Shown in pieces: positions 37,501 to 44,894 of a DNA stretch of 64,000 nucleotides. How positions within the stretch are numbered: the stretch's first letter is position 1; the number at the start of each line of letters is the position of its first letter. Origin of the DNA: Pseudarthrobacter sp. MM222 (GTDB lineage: Bacteria > Actinomycetota > Actinomycetes > Actinomycetales > Micrococcaceae); contig NZ_OX352321.1 in NCBI RefSeq assembly GCF_947090775.1, positions 2,356,001 to 2,420,000 of the forward strand. Reading direction: 5' to 3'. The translations under genes were made by a program, and so were the position numbers. The notes beneath the pieces are model-generated. The model saw only the letters and a list, made by a program, of their open reading frames with translations. It had not been told where the DNA came from and ran no database searches.

Positions 37501-38082
37501 CGGCTCCCCGGGCGGGCTAAGCTGCGTGACCACCTCGGCGGCGAGCGTCCCGGGCGGCATGGCGTCCAGCCAGCGCTTGAACAGGGTGCGGGGGCGCAGG
37601 TAGCGCCTGCCGCCCATTTCCCGTCCGACGTCGGAGTCCGGCCCGATCAGGACGGTCAGGACCGGTTGCAGTGTTTCGGGGTGAAGGGTCCGGGAAGCCA
37701 GCTCCGCCCTGGTCACGGCGACAGGCACCGCTCCTCCGGCCTTGCCGGTGGTGCGCGCATGAGCGTCGGAGATCAGCCGGCACAGCGCCCGGTAGCCGGC
37801 GCCGTTGTTATGCCCGTGGGCCAGGACCAGGACCCGTCCCCCCACCTGGGTGCGGAGGTCGCCGTCGTCGGCAAAGACAGCAAGGTCGACGCCGACGATC
37901 GGATCAAGTCCCGCTGCCATGCAGGCCTTCAGGTGCTTGACCGTCCCGTACAGGCCGTCGCGGTCTGTGCAGGCAAGCGCGGTTGCTCCGTCAGCCGCAG
38001 CCGCGGCAGCCAGTTCATCCGGCCAGGAAACCCCGTAATGGGCGCTGAAGGCGGTTGAGACGTGGAGATGGGTGAAGCTCAT
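34582..38082 (-). CDS. dnaE2: Error-prone DNA polymerase DnaE2
   Basis: A 1166-residue C-family polymerase. It has an N-terminal PHP domain (FTHLHVSTAFSAHYGVSWPDEL), polymerase core with the catalytic acids in LPDIDIDVESAERHN, GFCKAHGAAFAVPTYQ and FQIESPGQRELIGKL, helix-hairpin-helix regions, and a C-terminal OB fold (EVLVAGVRVATQTPPM). The length and PHP/OB form fit DnaE2 rather than replicative DnaE1. DnaE2 performs mutagenic lesion bypass with ImuA' and ImuB in mycobacteria. Here only the small DUF6504 gene precedes it (ATGA overlap) and imuA'/imuB are not in the window. A LexA-like palindrome lies upstream of the pair. Confidence 0.95.
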   Translation of the reverse strand: MSFTHLHVSTAFSAHYGVSWPDELAAAAAADGATALACTDRDGLYGTVKHLKACMAAGLDPIVGVDLAVFADDGDLRTQVGGRVLVLAHGHNNGAGYRALCRLISDAHARTTGKAGGAVPVAVTRAELASRTLHPETLQPVLTVLIGPDSDVGREMGGRRYLRPRTLFKRWLDAMPPGTLAAEVVTQLSPPGEPLSTAHAVRMLKLAAEHGVPAVLSNAVRYVAEDGAATADVLDSARTLKSLPELSAAPLLQPNGQGWLKSAAQMLQLGKEIMQAAGYGTADLKRLMAQTEALADRCRMDPVRDMGWKQPVVPEASVIGIAGDPLVELSQRCEAGISRRFPGIAGKAAEQLRSRLGHELRIIDSLGFASYFLTVAEVSRMIIDMGVRAAARGSGASSLVNYLIDVSQVNPLQHDLIFERFLSRDRATLPDIDIDVESAERHNVYRKIFERFGAERVTLMSMQNGYRARGAVRDAGLALGMEEGEIGDIAKQLWRFSARNFREALEEKPELKEFAGRVEQRDFTGNQQLDLLVDLTERLDRLPRHISMHPCGVILGDATLLDRTPVQPSGLGLPMSQFDKHDMDPMGMLKLDVLGVRMQSAMAFAVREVIRLHPSKAEVVAAGAHPAGPDGTGPDYISPDGSIDLNAVPLDDEPTYELIRSTHTLGCFQIESPGQRELIGKLAPREFNDLIIDISLFRPGPMKSDMVRPFLEHRHGFAPEVYPHPDLKPVLQETHGVTVFHEQILKTFDVMTGCGLARADEFRRALGNEVLEGRVEEFFRKEARARKYSPEVVDQVWGTLKAFGSFGFCKAHGAAFAVPTYQSAWLKTHHPEAFLAGLWEHDPGMYPKRLLVAEARRLGIPILPLDINLSQAEYRVERVAAGPDRGKLGIRLSLNGIYGLSGAELKRIVAGQPYDSLADLRARSRLSKPSIQRLAQLGAFDSLHRASGNSGNRADLVQHLQSLQGRPQRKGTEVIDGQLSLPLGDVELSNLKAALPAPTLVDTVRAELDLMAMDVSDHLMSSHRPLLDRLGVTTADKLLGLRNGTEVLVAGVRVATQTPPMRGGRRVVFISIDDGTGCVDSVFFHEAQEQAGPLLFGTRLLLIRGTTRRTGPRGISISASMAWDLSNTGTLPFPEPASGRPVYREPEPPGALDGITRNLAITGFGG

Positions 38083-38402
38083 GCTGATTTCGGTGGAAGC
38101 AGGGCGTCGTGGATCCTAAGCAGCCGCCAACGGCCGCTGCCGACTGAGCGGGTCAGGTCAAGGGTGAGGGTTTCCGGATCGGGTGAATCTGTCTGGCGTA
38201 CCTGGACCCGCCAGATCTCGGAGTCCACCAGCCCTGGGCCGCTCCCCAGCGGTGCCCGCTGTTCTTCGGCCCACCATTGGCGCCGCTCGTACCAGCGGAC
38301 CGGTTCGGCGCAGACGGTGTAGTGCCGGCCTGCCCAGTCCAGCTCCGCCGGGGCACCGGAGGGTGTGCACACGACGTCGACTGACTCGCTGAACATGCCC
38401 AA
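38079..38402 (-). CDS. DUF6504 family protein
   Basis: A 107-residue protein rich in Trp and Arg (LDWAGRHYTVCAEPVRWYERRQWW and EIWRVQVRQ), recognised as the DUF6504 family, which often lies beside DnaE2/ImuB genes in actinobacteria. The stop overlaps the dnaE2 start (ATGA), so it is co-translated and probably functions in the same mutagenic repair response. Its biochemical role is unknown. Codon 3 (MFSES) is an alternative start. The LexA-like palindrome is about 65 bases upstream. Confidence 0.75.
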   Translation of the reverse strand: MGMFSESVDVVCTPSGAPAELDWAGRHYTVCAEPVRWYERRQWWAEEQRAPLGSGPGLVDSEIWRVQVRQTDSPDPETLTLDLTRSVGSGRWRLLRIHDALLPPKSA

Positions 38403-38466
38403 TGCGCCTCCCGGACCAACCCCTGTAAGAACCGCCGGTAGAGCTATTCAGCAAAACCGGAAGCAG

Positions 38467-38490
38467 TTGTTCGAATATATCTTCGAACAA
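38467..38490 (-). promoter_or_regulatory. Candidate LexA operator of DUF6504-dnaE2
   Basis: TTGTTCGAA and TTCGAACAA form a perfect palindrome around six A/T-rich bases. The core CGAA-N6-TTCG has the spacing of the actinobacterial SOS box and matches its consensus at 12 of 14 positions. It lies in an AT-rich patch 65 bases before the first gene of the operon. Confidence 0.6.
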
Positions 38491-38567
38491 ATACAGTCTA
38501 CGCCGGGGTGCGGACAAAACCTAGATCGGGGGTGGACGGACGCCTGCACAGGTAGCAGGATTGAGCC

Positions 38568-38954
38568 ATGAGCTCCCATAACGCACTTCTGAAGCACGTC
38601 AGCATCGCCGCCAAGGACGCCGCCTTGGTGGCGAAGTTCGATATAGACGGAAATATCCCGGGTCAGGGCGCCTTCGTGGTAGGCCTTCTGGCCGCCGAAC
38701 CGGACTATTCCCACCAGCGCAGGCTGGGGATTGAGTTCATGAATGGCGAGGCCATTTCTTTTTACTACTTCAACCACGACGGAACCGAAGAAAATTTCGA
38801 CCTTAAGGGCGTGGAGCACTCAGGCAGCTCCATCACCGGCAACTTCCCGATTGAGACGGTCCTCGGTCTCCCCAAAGGACACCTCATGACAGCCTTCAGC
38901 GACTGTGACGGCCGGGAGTACCAGGCCAACGTTCCGGTGGAAGAGGCCCTCTAA
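38568..38954 (+). CDS. Hypothetical protein, 128 aa
   Basis: A small soluble acidic protein without signal peptide or transmembrane helix. It appears beta-rich (GAFVVGLLAAEPDYSHQRRLGI, EAISFYYFNHDG, ENFDLKGVEH). I do not recognise a family. It lies between the divergent SOS operator region and the convergent chorismate mutase gene. Codon use looks like its neighbours, and the ATG has a weak AGGA upstream. Confidence 0.65.
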   Translation: MSSHNALLKHVSIAAKDAALVAKFDIDGNIPGQGAFVVGLLAAEPDYSHQRRLGIEFMNGEAISFYYFNHDGTEENFDLKGVEHSGSSITGNFPIETVLGLPKGHLMTAFSDCDGREYQANVPVEEAL

Positions 38955-38964
38955 GCCTGACCTG

Positions 38965-39285
38965 CTAGGAGCCGGCCTTGTAGACTTCCAGCTCCAGCGT
39001 GATGAAGGCATCGATCATGGCCCGGTACGTCTTTTCCACCAGGTCGACGTCGATGTCCTTGTGTTCCGCCGTCGCCTTGACGTGTTCGATGACCCGCTCC
39101 ACCCGCCCCGGTGCCCGCACTTCGGCGCTGTCGGCCTTGAGGGTGCCGGCGATCCGGATCAGCCGTTCCCGGCGTCCAATCAGGGCCACAATCTGCTCGT
39201 CGACCTCATCGACTGCTACCCGCACTGCGGCGAGCTGTTCCCGGTCGGCCTGGGCGGTCTTGTCGTCTGCGTGATTTGTGGACAT
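38965..39285 (-). CDS. Chorismate mutase, AroQ class
   Basis: About 106 residues from the ATG at 39285. The chorismate mutase type II pattern is clear: REQLAAVRVAVDEVDEQIVALIGRRERLIRIAG, with Arg and Lys residues around the helical active site, then VIEHVKATAEHKDIDVDLVEKTYRAMIDAFITLE. It would convert chorismate to prephenate for Phe/Tyr synthesis. Starts further upstream (39291 or 39333) would overlap the divergent VOC gene; the short distance (about 20 bases) between the two starts suggests overlapping, possibly leaderless, promoters. Confidence 0.85.
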   Translation of the reverse strand: MSTNHADDKTAQADREQLAAVRVAVDEVDEQIVALIGRRERLIRIAGTLKADSAEVRAPGRVERVIEHVKATAEHKDIDVDLVEKTYRAMIDAFITLELEVYKAGS

Positions 39286-39305
39286 GTGCATGACAGTATC
39301 GAAAT

Positions 39306-39728
39306 ATGCAGCCACGAGTCGACTTAATTTCACTCGGCGTCCGCAGTGTTGACGCCTCCCGCCGCTTCTATGTTGATGGCCTAAAATGGCCCGTCCACCG
39401 GGAGGTTCCGGGCGAAGTCCTCTTCATCCAGGCCAATCACGGCCTGCTCCTTTCGCTTTGGGATGCGGGCCAGATGCGGTCCGAGGCGGCCACCGATCCC
39501 CCGGCCGGCATTCCATGCATCACGCTGAGCCACAACCTTGGCAGTGCCGCGGAAGTCGACGTCGTGATGGCGGACGCAGAGACGGCCGGTGCCACCATTG
39601 TCGCCGCGGCCAAGACCCAGCCCTGGGGCGGCTACACGGGCTACTTTGCCGACCCTGACGGCTACCGCTGGGAGGTCGCCTTCAATCCCACCTGGGCGGT
39701 CGACGCCGGCGGCCGGGTAACGCTGTGA
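39306..39728 (+). CDS. VOC family protein (glyoxalase/bleomycin-resistance fold)
   Basis: A 140-residue VOC protein with RVDLISLGVRSVDASRRFYVDG at the start and the C-terminal WGGYTGYFADPDGYRWEVAFNP, which carries the usual metal-ligand Glu position. The first strand has Asp where canonical enzymes have a His ligand, so catalytic activity is uncertain. It could be a small dioxygenase- or glyoxalase-like enzyme or a binding protein. No ribosome-binding site precedes the ATG, consistent with a leaderless transcript. It stops next to the convergent SRAP gene. Confidence 0.8.
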   Translation: MQPRVDLISLGVRSVDASRRFYVDGLKWPVHREVPGEVLFIQANHGLLLSLWDAGQMRSEAATDPPAGIPCITLSHNLGSAAEVDVVMADAETAGATIVAAAKTQPWGGYTGYFADPDGYRWEVAFNPTWAVDAGGRVTL

Positions 39729-39729
39729 G

Positions 39730-40476
39730 CTAGAACAGGCTTCCTACCGGCTGGATGAGCTCCGGGGAGTCGTTCTTCACGTTCCCCACGGCGGTGCCAA
39801 CGGCGTCGATCGTCCAGCCCTCCGCAACGTCATGCGCCCCCGCCCGGACCAGCCCCACGAGGGCGGCGGCGTCGTCGGCGTGCGGGTCCAGCCAGTCCTG
39901 CATGGTCTCGCGGTCCATTGGCAGCGGCACCCGGTCATGCAGCGCGGTCAGTTCGGCCAGCATCCCCCCGGCGTATCCTTCCGGCGGCGAGTCAGTGGTC
40001 AGAATCGAGGTCGAGAGCAACCAGCGCTCCGGGTCGTCGTCGGCCTTTGACGGGTCCTTCCACCATTCATAGAGCCCGGCGAAGACAATGGGGCGCCCAT
40101 CCTTCGGGTGCACGTAATAGGGCTGCTTGCTCCGGCCCTCGCCCTTCCATTCGTAATAGCCGTCGGCGGGGACAGCGCAGCGCCGTGAGCGCGTGGCTTT
40201 CCGGAACGCAGGCTTCTCCAGCACGCTTTCGCTGCGGGCGTTGATCATCTTCGAGCCGATGCCCGGGTCCTTCGCCCAGGACGGCACCAGGCCCCACCGC
40301 GCCAGGTGCAGCTGGCGGACCGGCTCACCGTCCACCAGCCGTTCCAGGAGGACCGGCACGTCCGCGGTCGGGGCCACATTCCACGATGGCGGGATCGCGA
40401 TTTCCTCCTCGAGTTCGGCGTCGAACTCGGCCAACAGGTCTCCGACGGCCCGGGCCATCACATAGCGTCCACACAT
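39730..40476 (-). CDS. SOS response-associated peptidase (SRAP/HMCES, YedK)
   Basis: A 248-residue SRAP protein starting MCGRYVMA, so Cys2 becomes the N-terminal nucleophile after Met removal. Other conserved parts are SWNVAPTADVPV (Asn), INARSESVLEKPAF, RRCAVPADGYYEWKG (Glu) and ELTALHDRVPLPM (His). These proteins crosslink to abasic sites in single-stranded DNA and shield them. The gene is close to dnaE2 but on its own transcript, and no LexA-like site is evident in its promoter region. The in-frame ATG at 40671 would bury Cys2 and is rejected. Confidence 0.93.
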   Translation of the reverse strand: MCGRYVMARAVGDLLAEFDAELEEEIAIPPSWNVAPTADVPVLLERLVDGEPVRQLHLARWGLVPSWAKDPGIGSKMINARSESVLEKPAFRKATRSRRCAVPADGYYEWKGEGRSKQPYYVHPKDGRPIVFAGLYEWWKDPSKADDDPERWLLSTSILTTDSPPEGYAGGMLAELTALHDRVPLPMDRETMQDWLDPHADDAAALVGLVRAGAHDVAEGWTIDAVGTAVGNVKNDSPELIQPVGSLF

Positions 40477-40624
40477 GGCACCAGCATGCCACCGCCCCGT
40501 GCTCTGCGGGAATAGCCGGCTTCGGGATACGGTTGTTGAGAGTGGCGTCCGACTTTTGTCGGCAACCGGCGCTGTCAACGGGCTTCGCCCGCCAGCTTTG
40601 TCAATCAGCTTTGAGGAGAACTTC

Positions 40625-40882
40625 GTGGATTTCACCCCCGAATCCGGCACCATCACCATGTTTTCGACCACCTGGTGCGGTTACTGCAACCGCCTGAAGA
40701 AGCAGCTGGACGCTCAGGGCATCGGTTACACCGAGATCAATATCGAAGAGGTTGAGGGCACCGCCGATCTCGTTGAGACGCTCAACGGCGGCAACCGCAC
40801 CGTCCCTACGGTGCTGTTCCCGGACGGCACCGCGGCCACGAACCCTTCCGCGGCCGAGGTCAAGAGCCGGCTCGCCGCCTAG
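40625..40882 (+). CDS. mrx1: Mycoredoxin (glutaredoxin-like, CGYC active site)
   Basis: An 85-residue thioredoxin-fold protein from a GTG at 40625 with GAGGAG upstream. The active site is TTWCGYCNRLKK, followed by the cis-Pro region RTVPTVLF. The CxxC sequence and size match mycoredoxin-1, which reduces protein-mycothiol mixed disulfides in actinobacteria. It lies about 100 bases before the mycothiol-dependent dehydrogenase, forming a small mycothiol cluster. Confidence 0.88.
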   Translation: MDFTPESGTITMFSTTWCGYCNRLKKQLDAQGIGYTEINIEEVEGTADLVETLNGGNRTVPTVLFPDGTAATNPSAAEVKSRLAA

Positions 40883-40980
40883 ACCCACTCCATCCACGCA
40901 CGACTTCAACCACGAAGGCGCGGTCCCGCGGGACCGCGCCTTAGCGCGTGCAGCGACGCGCGAAAAAGAGGGAGATTCTC

Positions 40981-42066
40981 ATGGTCCACAAAGTCAAAGG
41001 CGTAGTAGCCCGCTCCAAGGGAGCGCCCGTCACAGTGGAGACCATCCTGGTCCCTGATCCCGGACCCGGCGAAGCACTGGTGGATATCCTCACCAGCGGC
41101 GTCTGCCACACCGATTTGCACTACAAGCTCGGGGCCATCAATGACGACTTCCCGTTCCTGCTGGGCCATGAGGCCACCGGCGTTGTCAGCGCCGTCGGAC
41201 CGGACGTCACCGAGGTGGCCCCCGGCGACCGCGTGGTCCTGAACTGGCGTGCCGTCTGCGGCGACTGCCGGGCCTGCCGCCGCGGCAAGCCGCAGTACTG
41301 CTTCAACACCCACAACGCCACGCAGAAGATGACGCTGGAGGACGGCACCGAACTCACGGGTGCCCTGGGCATCGGTGCCTTCGCCGAAAAGACCCTCGTG
41401 GCCGCCGGCCAGTGCACCAAAGTCGACCCCGAAGCCGACCCGGCCGCCATCGGCCTGCTGGGCTGCGGTGTCATGGCCGGCCTCGGCGCCGCCATCAACA
41501 CCGGAAACGTCTCGCTTGGCGATTCCGTCGCGGTCATCGGCTGCGGCGGAGTGGGCACGGCAGCCGTCGCCGGAGCTGCGCTCGCCGGTGCCACCACTGT
41601 GATTGCGGTGGACATCGACGCCAGGAAGCTCGAACGTGCCAAGGAACTGGGCGCCACCCACATCGTTGACTCCTCCAAGGTCGACCCGGTCGAGGCGATC
41701 CGCGAACTCACCGGCGGCTTCGGCGCCGACGTCGTAATCGACGCCGTCGGACGTCCCGAGACGTACAAGCAAGCGTTTTACGCCCGCGACCTCGCCGGCA
41801 CGGTCGTCCTGGTGGGCGTGCCGAGCCCGGACATGACCCTGGAACTCCCGCTCCTGGACGTTTTCGGGCGCGGCGGCGCGCTGAAGTCCTCCTGGTACGG
41901 CGACTGCCTGCCCTCACGCGACTTCCCGATGCTGATCAGCCTCTACCGGCAGGGCAAGCTGGATCTCGATGCTTTCGTCACCGAACGAATCACCATCGAC
42001 GAGGTCGAGGAAGCATTCGACAAGATGCATGCCGGCTCCGTGCTGCGCTCGGTGGTCGAACTGTGA
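40981..42066 (+). CDS. mscR: S-(hydroxymethyl)mycothiol dehydrogenase
   Basis: A 361-residue class III-type zinc alcohol dehydrogenase. Catalytic zinc ligands occur in [12 protein letters not shown] and [10 protein letters not shown], and structural zinc cysteines in [15 protein letters not shown]. The nucleotide site is [21 protein letters not shown]. In this subfamily the enzyme oxidises the formaldehyde-mycothiol adduct and reduces S-nitrosomycothiol. The downstream metallo-hydrolase gene overlaps its stop codon, as in many actinobacteria. The ATG at 40981 follows a GAGGGAGA ribosome-binding site. Confidence 0.94.
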   Translation: MVHKVKGVVARSKGAPVTVETILVPDPGPGEALVDILTSGVCHTDLHYKLGAINDDFPFLLGHEATGVVSAVGPDVTEVAPGDRVVLNWRAVCGDCRACRRGKPQYCFNTHNATQKMTLEDGTELTGALGIGAFAEKTLVAAGQCTKVDPEADPAAIGLLGCGVMAGLGAAINTGNVSLGDSVAVIGCGGVGTAAVAGAALAGATTVIAVDIDARKLERAKELGATHIVDSSKVDPVEAIRELTGGFGADVVIDAVGRPETYKQAFYARDLAGTVVLVGVPSPDMTLELPLLDVFGRGGALKSSWYGDCLPSRDFPMLISLYRQGKLDLDAFVTERITIDEVEEAFDKMHAGSVLRSVVEL

Positions 42067-42728
42067 GCGCCGGAGCCGAAGGCGGAACTGGGGCCGGAGC
42101 CAACGTGCGGATCGATCGCCTGGTCACCTCGGGCACGTTTTCGCTCGACGGCGGCACCTGGGATGTCGACAACAACGTCTGGGTCGTCGGCAACGACGCA
42201 GAATGCATCGTGATCGACCCGGCGCACGACGCGGCCGCCATCGAGACAGCGGTTGCGGGCCGGACCGTGCGGGCAATCCTGTTGACGCACGGCCACGATG
42301 ACCACATCGCCGCCGTCGGCCAGTTCCGTCGGCTCGTCAACGCTCCGGTGTACCTGAACCGCGAGGACTGGATGCTGTGGGACAGTGTGTTCCCGGGCAC
42401 CGAGCCCCAGCACGCCATCGCGGACGGGGACACCTTCGACGTCGCCGGGGCACGCCTTGTGGCGCTGCACACGCCGGGGCATTCGCCGGGCTCCATGTGC
42501 TTCTCCCTGCAAAGCGAGGGCACAGTCTTCAGCGGCGACACCCTGTTCCAGGGCGGCCCCGGCGCCACAGGCCGTTCCTATAGCGATTTCCCCACCATTA
42601 TCGAATCCATCCGGACGCGTCTGCTGACCCTCCCGGCGGAGACGGTGGTGTTGACCGGCCACGGCGATCCGACGACGATCGGCGCCGAGGCGCCGCAGCT
42701 GGAGGAATGGATCGCCCGGGGGCACTAG
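42063..42728 (+). CDS. MBL fold metallo-hydrolase (glyoxalase II-like)
   Basis: A 221-residue metallo-beta-lactamase-fold protein. The zinc motif is [14 protein letters not shown], further ligands are in [22 protein letters not shown] and [12 protein letters not shown]. It starts with a GTG overlapping the mscR stop, so the two are co-translated. A role in hydrolysing the S-formyl-mycothiol produced by MscR is a reasonable inference from this pairing but is not shown by sequence alone. Confidence 0.9.
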   Translation: MSAGAEGGTGAGANVRIDRLVTSGTFSLDGGTWDVDNNVWVVGNDAECIVIDPAHDAAAIETAVAGRTVRAILLTHGHDDHIAAVGQFRRLVNAPVYLNREDWMLWDSVFPGTEPQHAIADGDTFDVAGARLVALHTPGHSPGSMCFSLQSEGTVFSGDTLFQGGPGATGRSYSDFPTIIESIRTRLLTLPAETVVLTGHGDPTTIGAEAPQLEEWIARGH

Positions 42729-42752
42729 CCTCCCCTCGCCGGTCTGCGCGCC

Positions 42753-43502
42753 TCAGCCGCGCAGGCCGGCGAATGCTCCGTAGCTGAGCTGCGCGTAGCG
42801 GGCGTACGTTTCAATGACAGCCGCCTCGATGGCGTCCACATCCAGGTGCGGGACGAGGTCGTTGACGGCGCCCGCCGTCGCCGGGTCCCAGTCCAGGCCG
42901 AGCGCGGCGTAACTGGCTTCCAGGACGGCCCGGATCGGGGCCGAGTTCTCCACCACGATCACGGAACTGAACAGCCAGCCGCCGGCGACCACCCGCTGGG
43001 CGGTGCCGACCAGCTTCACCTGGTGCTGCGGAAATTCCGGATCCTGGCCGTGCACGCTGAACTCCCCGGGGCAGTATTCGCCGGGGATCTCGCCGACGGC
43101 GGCGTCGACGCCGGCGCCGCGAAGTGCCCGCGCGAGCAGTTCGCCGAAGAAGGAGAACCGGCCCTTGGCGCCGGCGATCGCGTCCCGTTCCGGTTCCAGG
43201 TGGTCGATTACCAGAGTCCCCTGATGGTAGGCCGCGGCCCGGCCGCCGGCCTTGCGGACCAGCGGCTCAAAGCCCAGTTCGCGGCACGCTTGGGCCGCGG
43301 CCTCGAAGCCCGGAAGATGCGTGTCCCGCTGCCCGAACGCCACGGTGGGCACCGGACGGTAGAGGCGGAGCATGGGCCCGACGGCACCGGTCTTGACCCT
43401 CTGCAGCAGCTCGATGGCGAAGTCCAGGTCCCCGGCCGCGCCGAGCGAATCCTCCTGCCGGACAATCGTCAGCGTCCGTGGTCCGCCAGCGGCCTCCGGC
43501 AT
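42753..43502 (-). CDS. Lipoate--protein ligase A-like protein
   Basis: About 249 residues from the ATG at 43502 (GGGAG upstream). It has the LplA/LipB/BirA-fold pattern: LRLYRPVPTVAFGQRDTHLPG, LVRKAGGRAAAYHQGTLVIDH and HQVKLVGTAQRVVAGGWLFSS, where the Lys (in VKLVGTAQ) is the acyl-acceptor-like residue. Such proteins attach or transfer lipoate or octanoate, but many standalone members are uncharacterised. The 5' end faces the DUF2177 gene closely (17 bases), so promoters overlap. Confidence 0.82.
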   Translation of the reverse strand: MPEAAGGPRTLTIVRQEDSLGAAGDLDFAIELLQRVKTGAVGPMLRLYRPVPTVAFGQRDTHLPGFEAAAQACRELGFEPLVRKAGGRAAAYHQGTLVIDHLEPERDAIAGAKGRFSFFGELLARALRGAGVDAAVGEIPGEYCPGEFSVHGQDPEFPQHQVKLVGTAQRVVAGGWLFSSVIVVENSAPIRAVLEASYAALGLDWDPATAGAVNDLVPHLDVDAIEAAVIETYARYAQLSYGAFAGLRG

Positions 43503-43518
43503 ATTGTTATGCTCCCTT

Positions 43519-43902
43519 ATGATCATCTTGCAGTTCCTCGTTGTTGCCGCCGCATTTGCCGTTCTCGATTCCGTCTGGCTTAAGTCGACGAGCAAGTTTT
43601 ACCGGCGGAACCTGGGGCACCTCATGGCGGACAAGCCCCATCTAGGGTACGCCGTCGTCTTCTACGTCCTGTACATCATCGGGATCCTCTTCTTCGCGCT
43701 GCAGCCGGCGCTCGACGGCGGCACTTGGCTCACCGCGCTGGGCTACGGCGCCGCCCTCGGAACCTTCGCCTACGCCACCTATGACCTCACCAACGCCGCG
43801 ACCCTCAAAAAGTGGCCCCTCAGCATCGTCGTGGCGGACATCCTCTGGGGTGCCGTGCTGACCGGACTCGCCACAGTTGTGGGCTGGCTCGTCTTCCACT
43901 AG
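43519..43902 (+). CDS. DUF2177 family membrane protein
   Basis: A 127-residue membrane protein with four predicted helices: IILQFLVVAAAFAVLDSVWL, LGYAVVFYVLYIIGILFFAL, TALGYGAALGTFAYATYDLTNAA and IVVADILWGAVLTGLATVVGWL. The YATYDLTNAATLKKWP motif identifies DUF2177. Function unknown. It runs divergently from the lipoate-ligase-like gene. Confidence 0.85.
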   Translation: MIILQFLVVAAAFAVLDSVWLKSTSKFYRRNLGHLMADKPHLGYAVVFYVLYIIGILFFALQPALDGGTWLTALGYGAALGTFAYATYDLTNAATLKKWPLSIVVADILWGAVLTGLATVVGWLVFH

Positions 43903-43960
43903 GCCCACGATCGGGCAGGCGACGGCGGCGAGCGCCGGCGGTCCGGCCCCAGGTCCGGCC

Positions 43961-44764
43961 CTAGGAGGCCCGCAGGGTCAGGATCTGTTCCGCCCGGCCG
44001 AACGGCCCCTGCAGGTCGTGCAGCACCGTCGAGGTCAGGCCGATCCCGTCCGTCCCGAACGAGACCTCATTGTCCAGCCCCAGCCATTCCCCTTCGGGCC
44101 GCCGGTACATGTGGATCTGCAGGTCCAGGTTGGGGAAGGCGTAGCTGCCCTTCCCCGGCGGGACGCGCGCGGCAATCCCGTTGGCGGTGTCCACGAGGCC
44201 GACCAGGCGGGCCAGTTCGCTGCTGTCGCCCTTGTCCGTCAGCGGGTGCTCGGTGTGCAGCCAGACGGTGCCCGAACCCGCACGGTGGCCCTCGGCAATC
44301 CGCATCCGCAACGAGGCGATGTACCCGCCCGGCCAGACGTTTGCGGCGTCGTACGGTTCGCAGGCTTCCGGCGCCGGAATCCGCGGGTCCTCAAAGGCGG
44401 CGATGGCGGAGGTGTCGGACATCAGCATTCGCCAGGCCGTGGCACGGATGGCCACGCGGCCGCCCGCCACGAGCTCGGCCTGCACCAGCTCGATGGTCCG
44501 CCCCGGGCGGAGCGTCCTGGTGGTGACCTCGAACTCGCCACCGGGGATCAGGCCGAGGATCTCATAGCTCAGGCGGGCCATACGCATGTCAGCGCGGGGC
44601 TCGTGCCGGTCCAGGCAGTCCGCCAGGATCCCGGACGCGGGCGCCATGTGCTGCTCGTGCTCATTCCACGCACCCTGCGCATGGATGGTGGAGCGGAATC
44701 GACCTTCCCCCAGCACCTCATAGTAGAAGTCGCCCTCGGCAAGCTCCGGTAATACAGCAGTCAA
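43961..44764 (-). CDS. Acyl-CoA thioesterase family protein (double hotdog)
   Basis: About 267 residues. Two hotdog-like halves are suggested by FYYEVLGEGRFRSTIHAQGAWN with RLSYEILGLIPGGEFEV in the first half, and GTVWLHTEHPLTDKG with LDLQIHMYRRPEGEWLGL in the second. It resembles thioesterase-family proteins of actinobacteria that act on acyl-CoA; the substrate is unknown. I choose a TTG at 44764 because AAAGGG lies six bases upstream. A GTG at 44803 is the alternative. Confidence 0.75.
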   Translation of the reverse strand: MTAVLPELAEGDFYYEVLGEGRFRSTIHAQGAWNEHEQHMAPASGILADCLDRHEPRADMRMARLSYEILGLIPGGEFEVTTRTLRPGRTIELVQAELVAGGRVAIRATAWRMLMSDTSAIAAFEDPRIPAPEACEPYDAANVWPGGYIASLRMRIAEGHRAGSGTVWLHTEHPLTDKGDSSELARLVGLVDTANGIAARVPPGKGSYAFPNLDLQIHMYRRPEGEWLGLDNEVSFGTDGIGLTSTVLHDLQGPFGRAEQILTLRAS

Positions 44765-44894
44765 CGTGCGCCCTTTCGCGTGGCTGGTGAGTTCTGAACA
44801 CACTATCCCTTCGGGCCGCGGGTCTTGCCGCTTTCACAGCTCCCGCTAAACCGGAGCTCATGGCCGGTATAAGTCCGGCGCCTAGAAATAGTGC

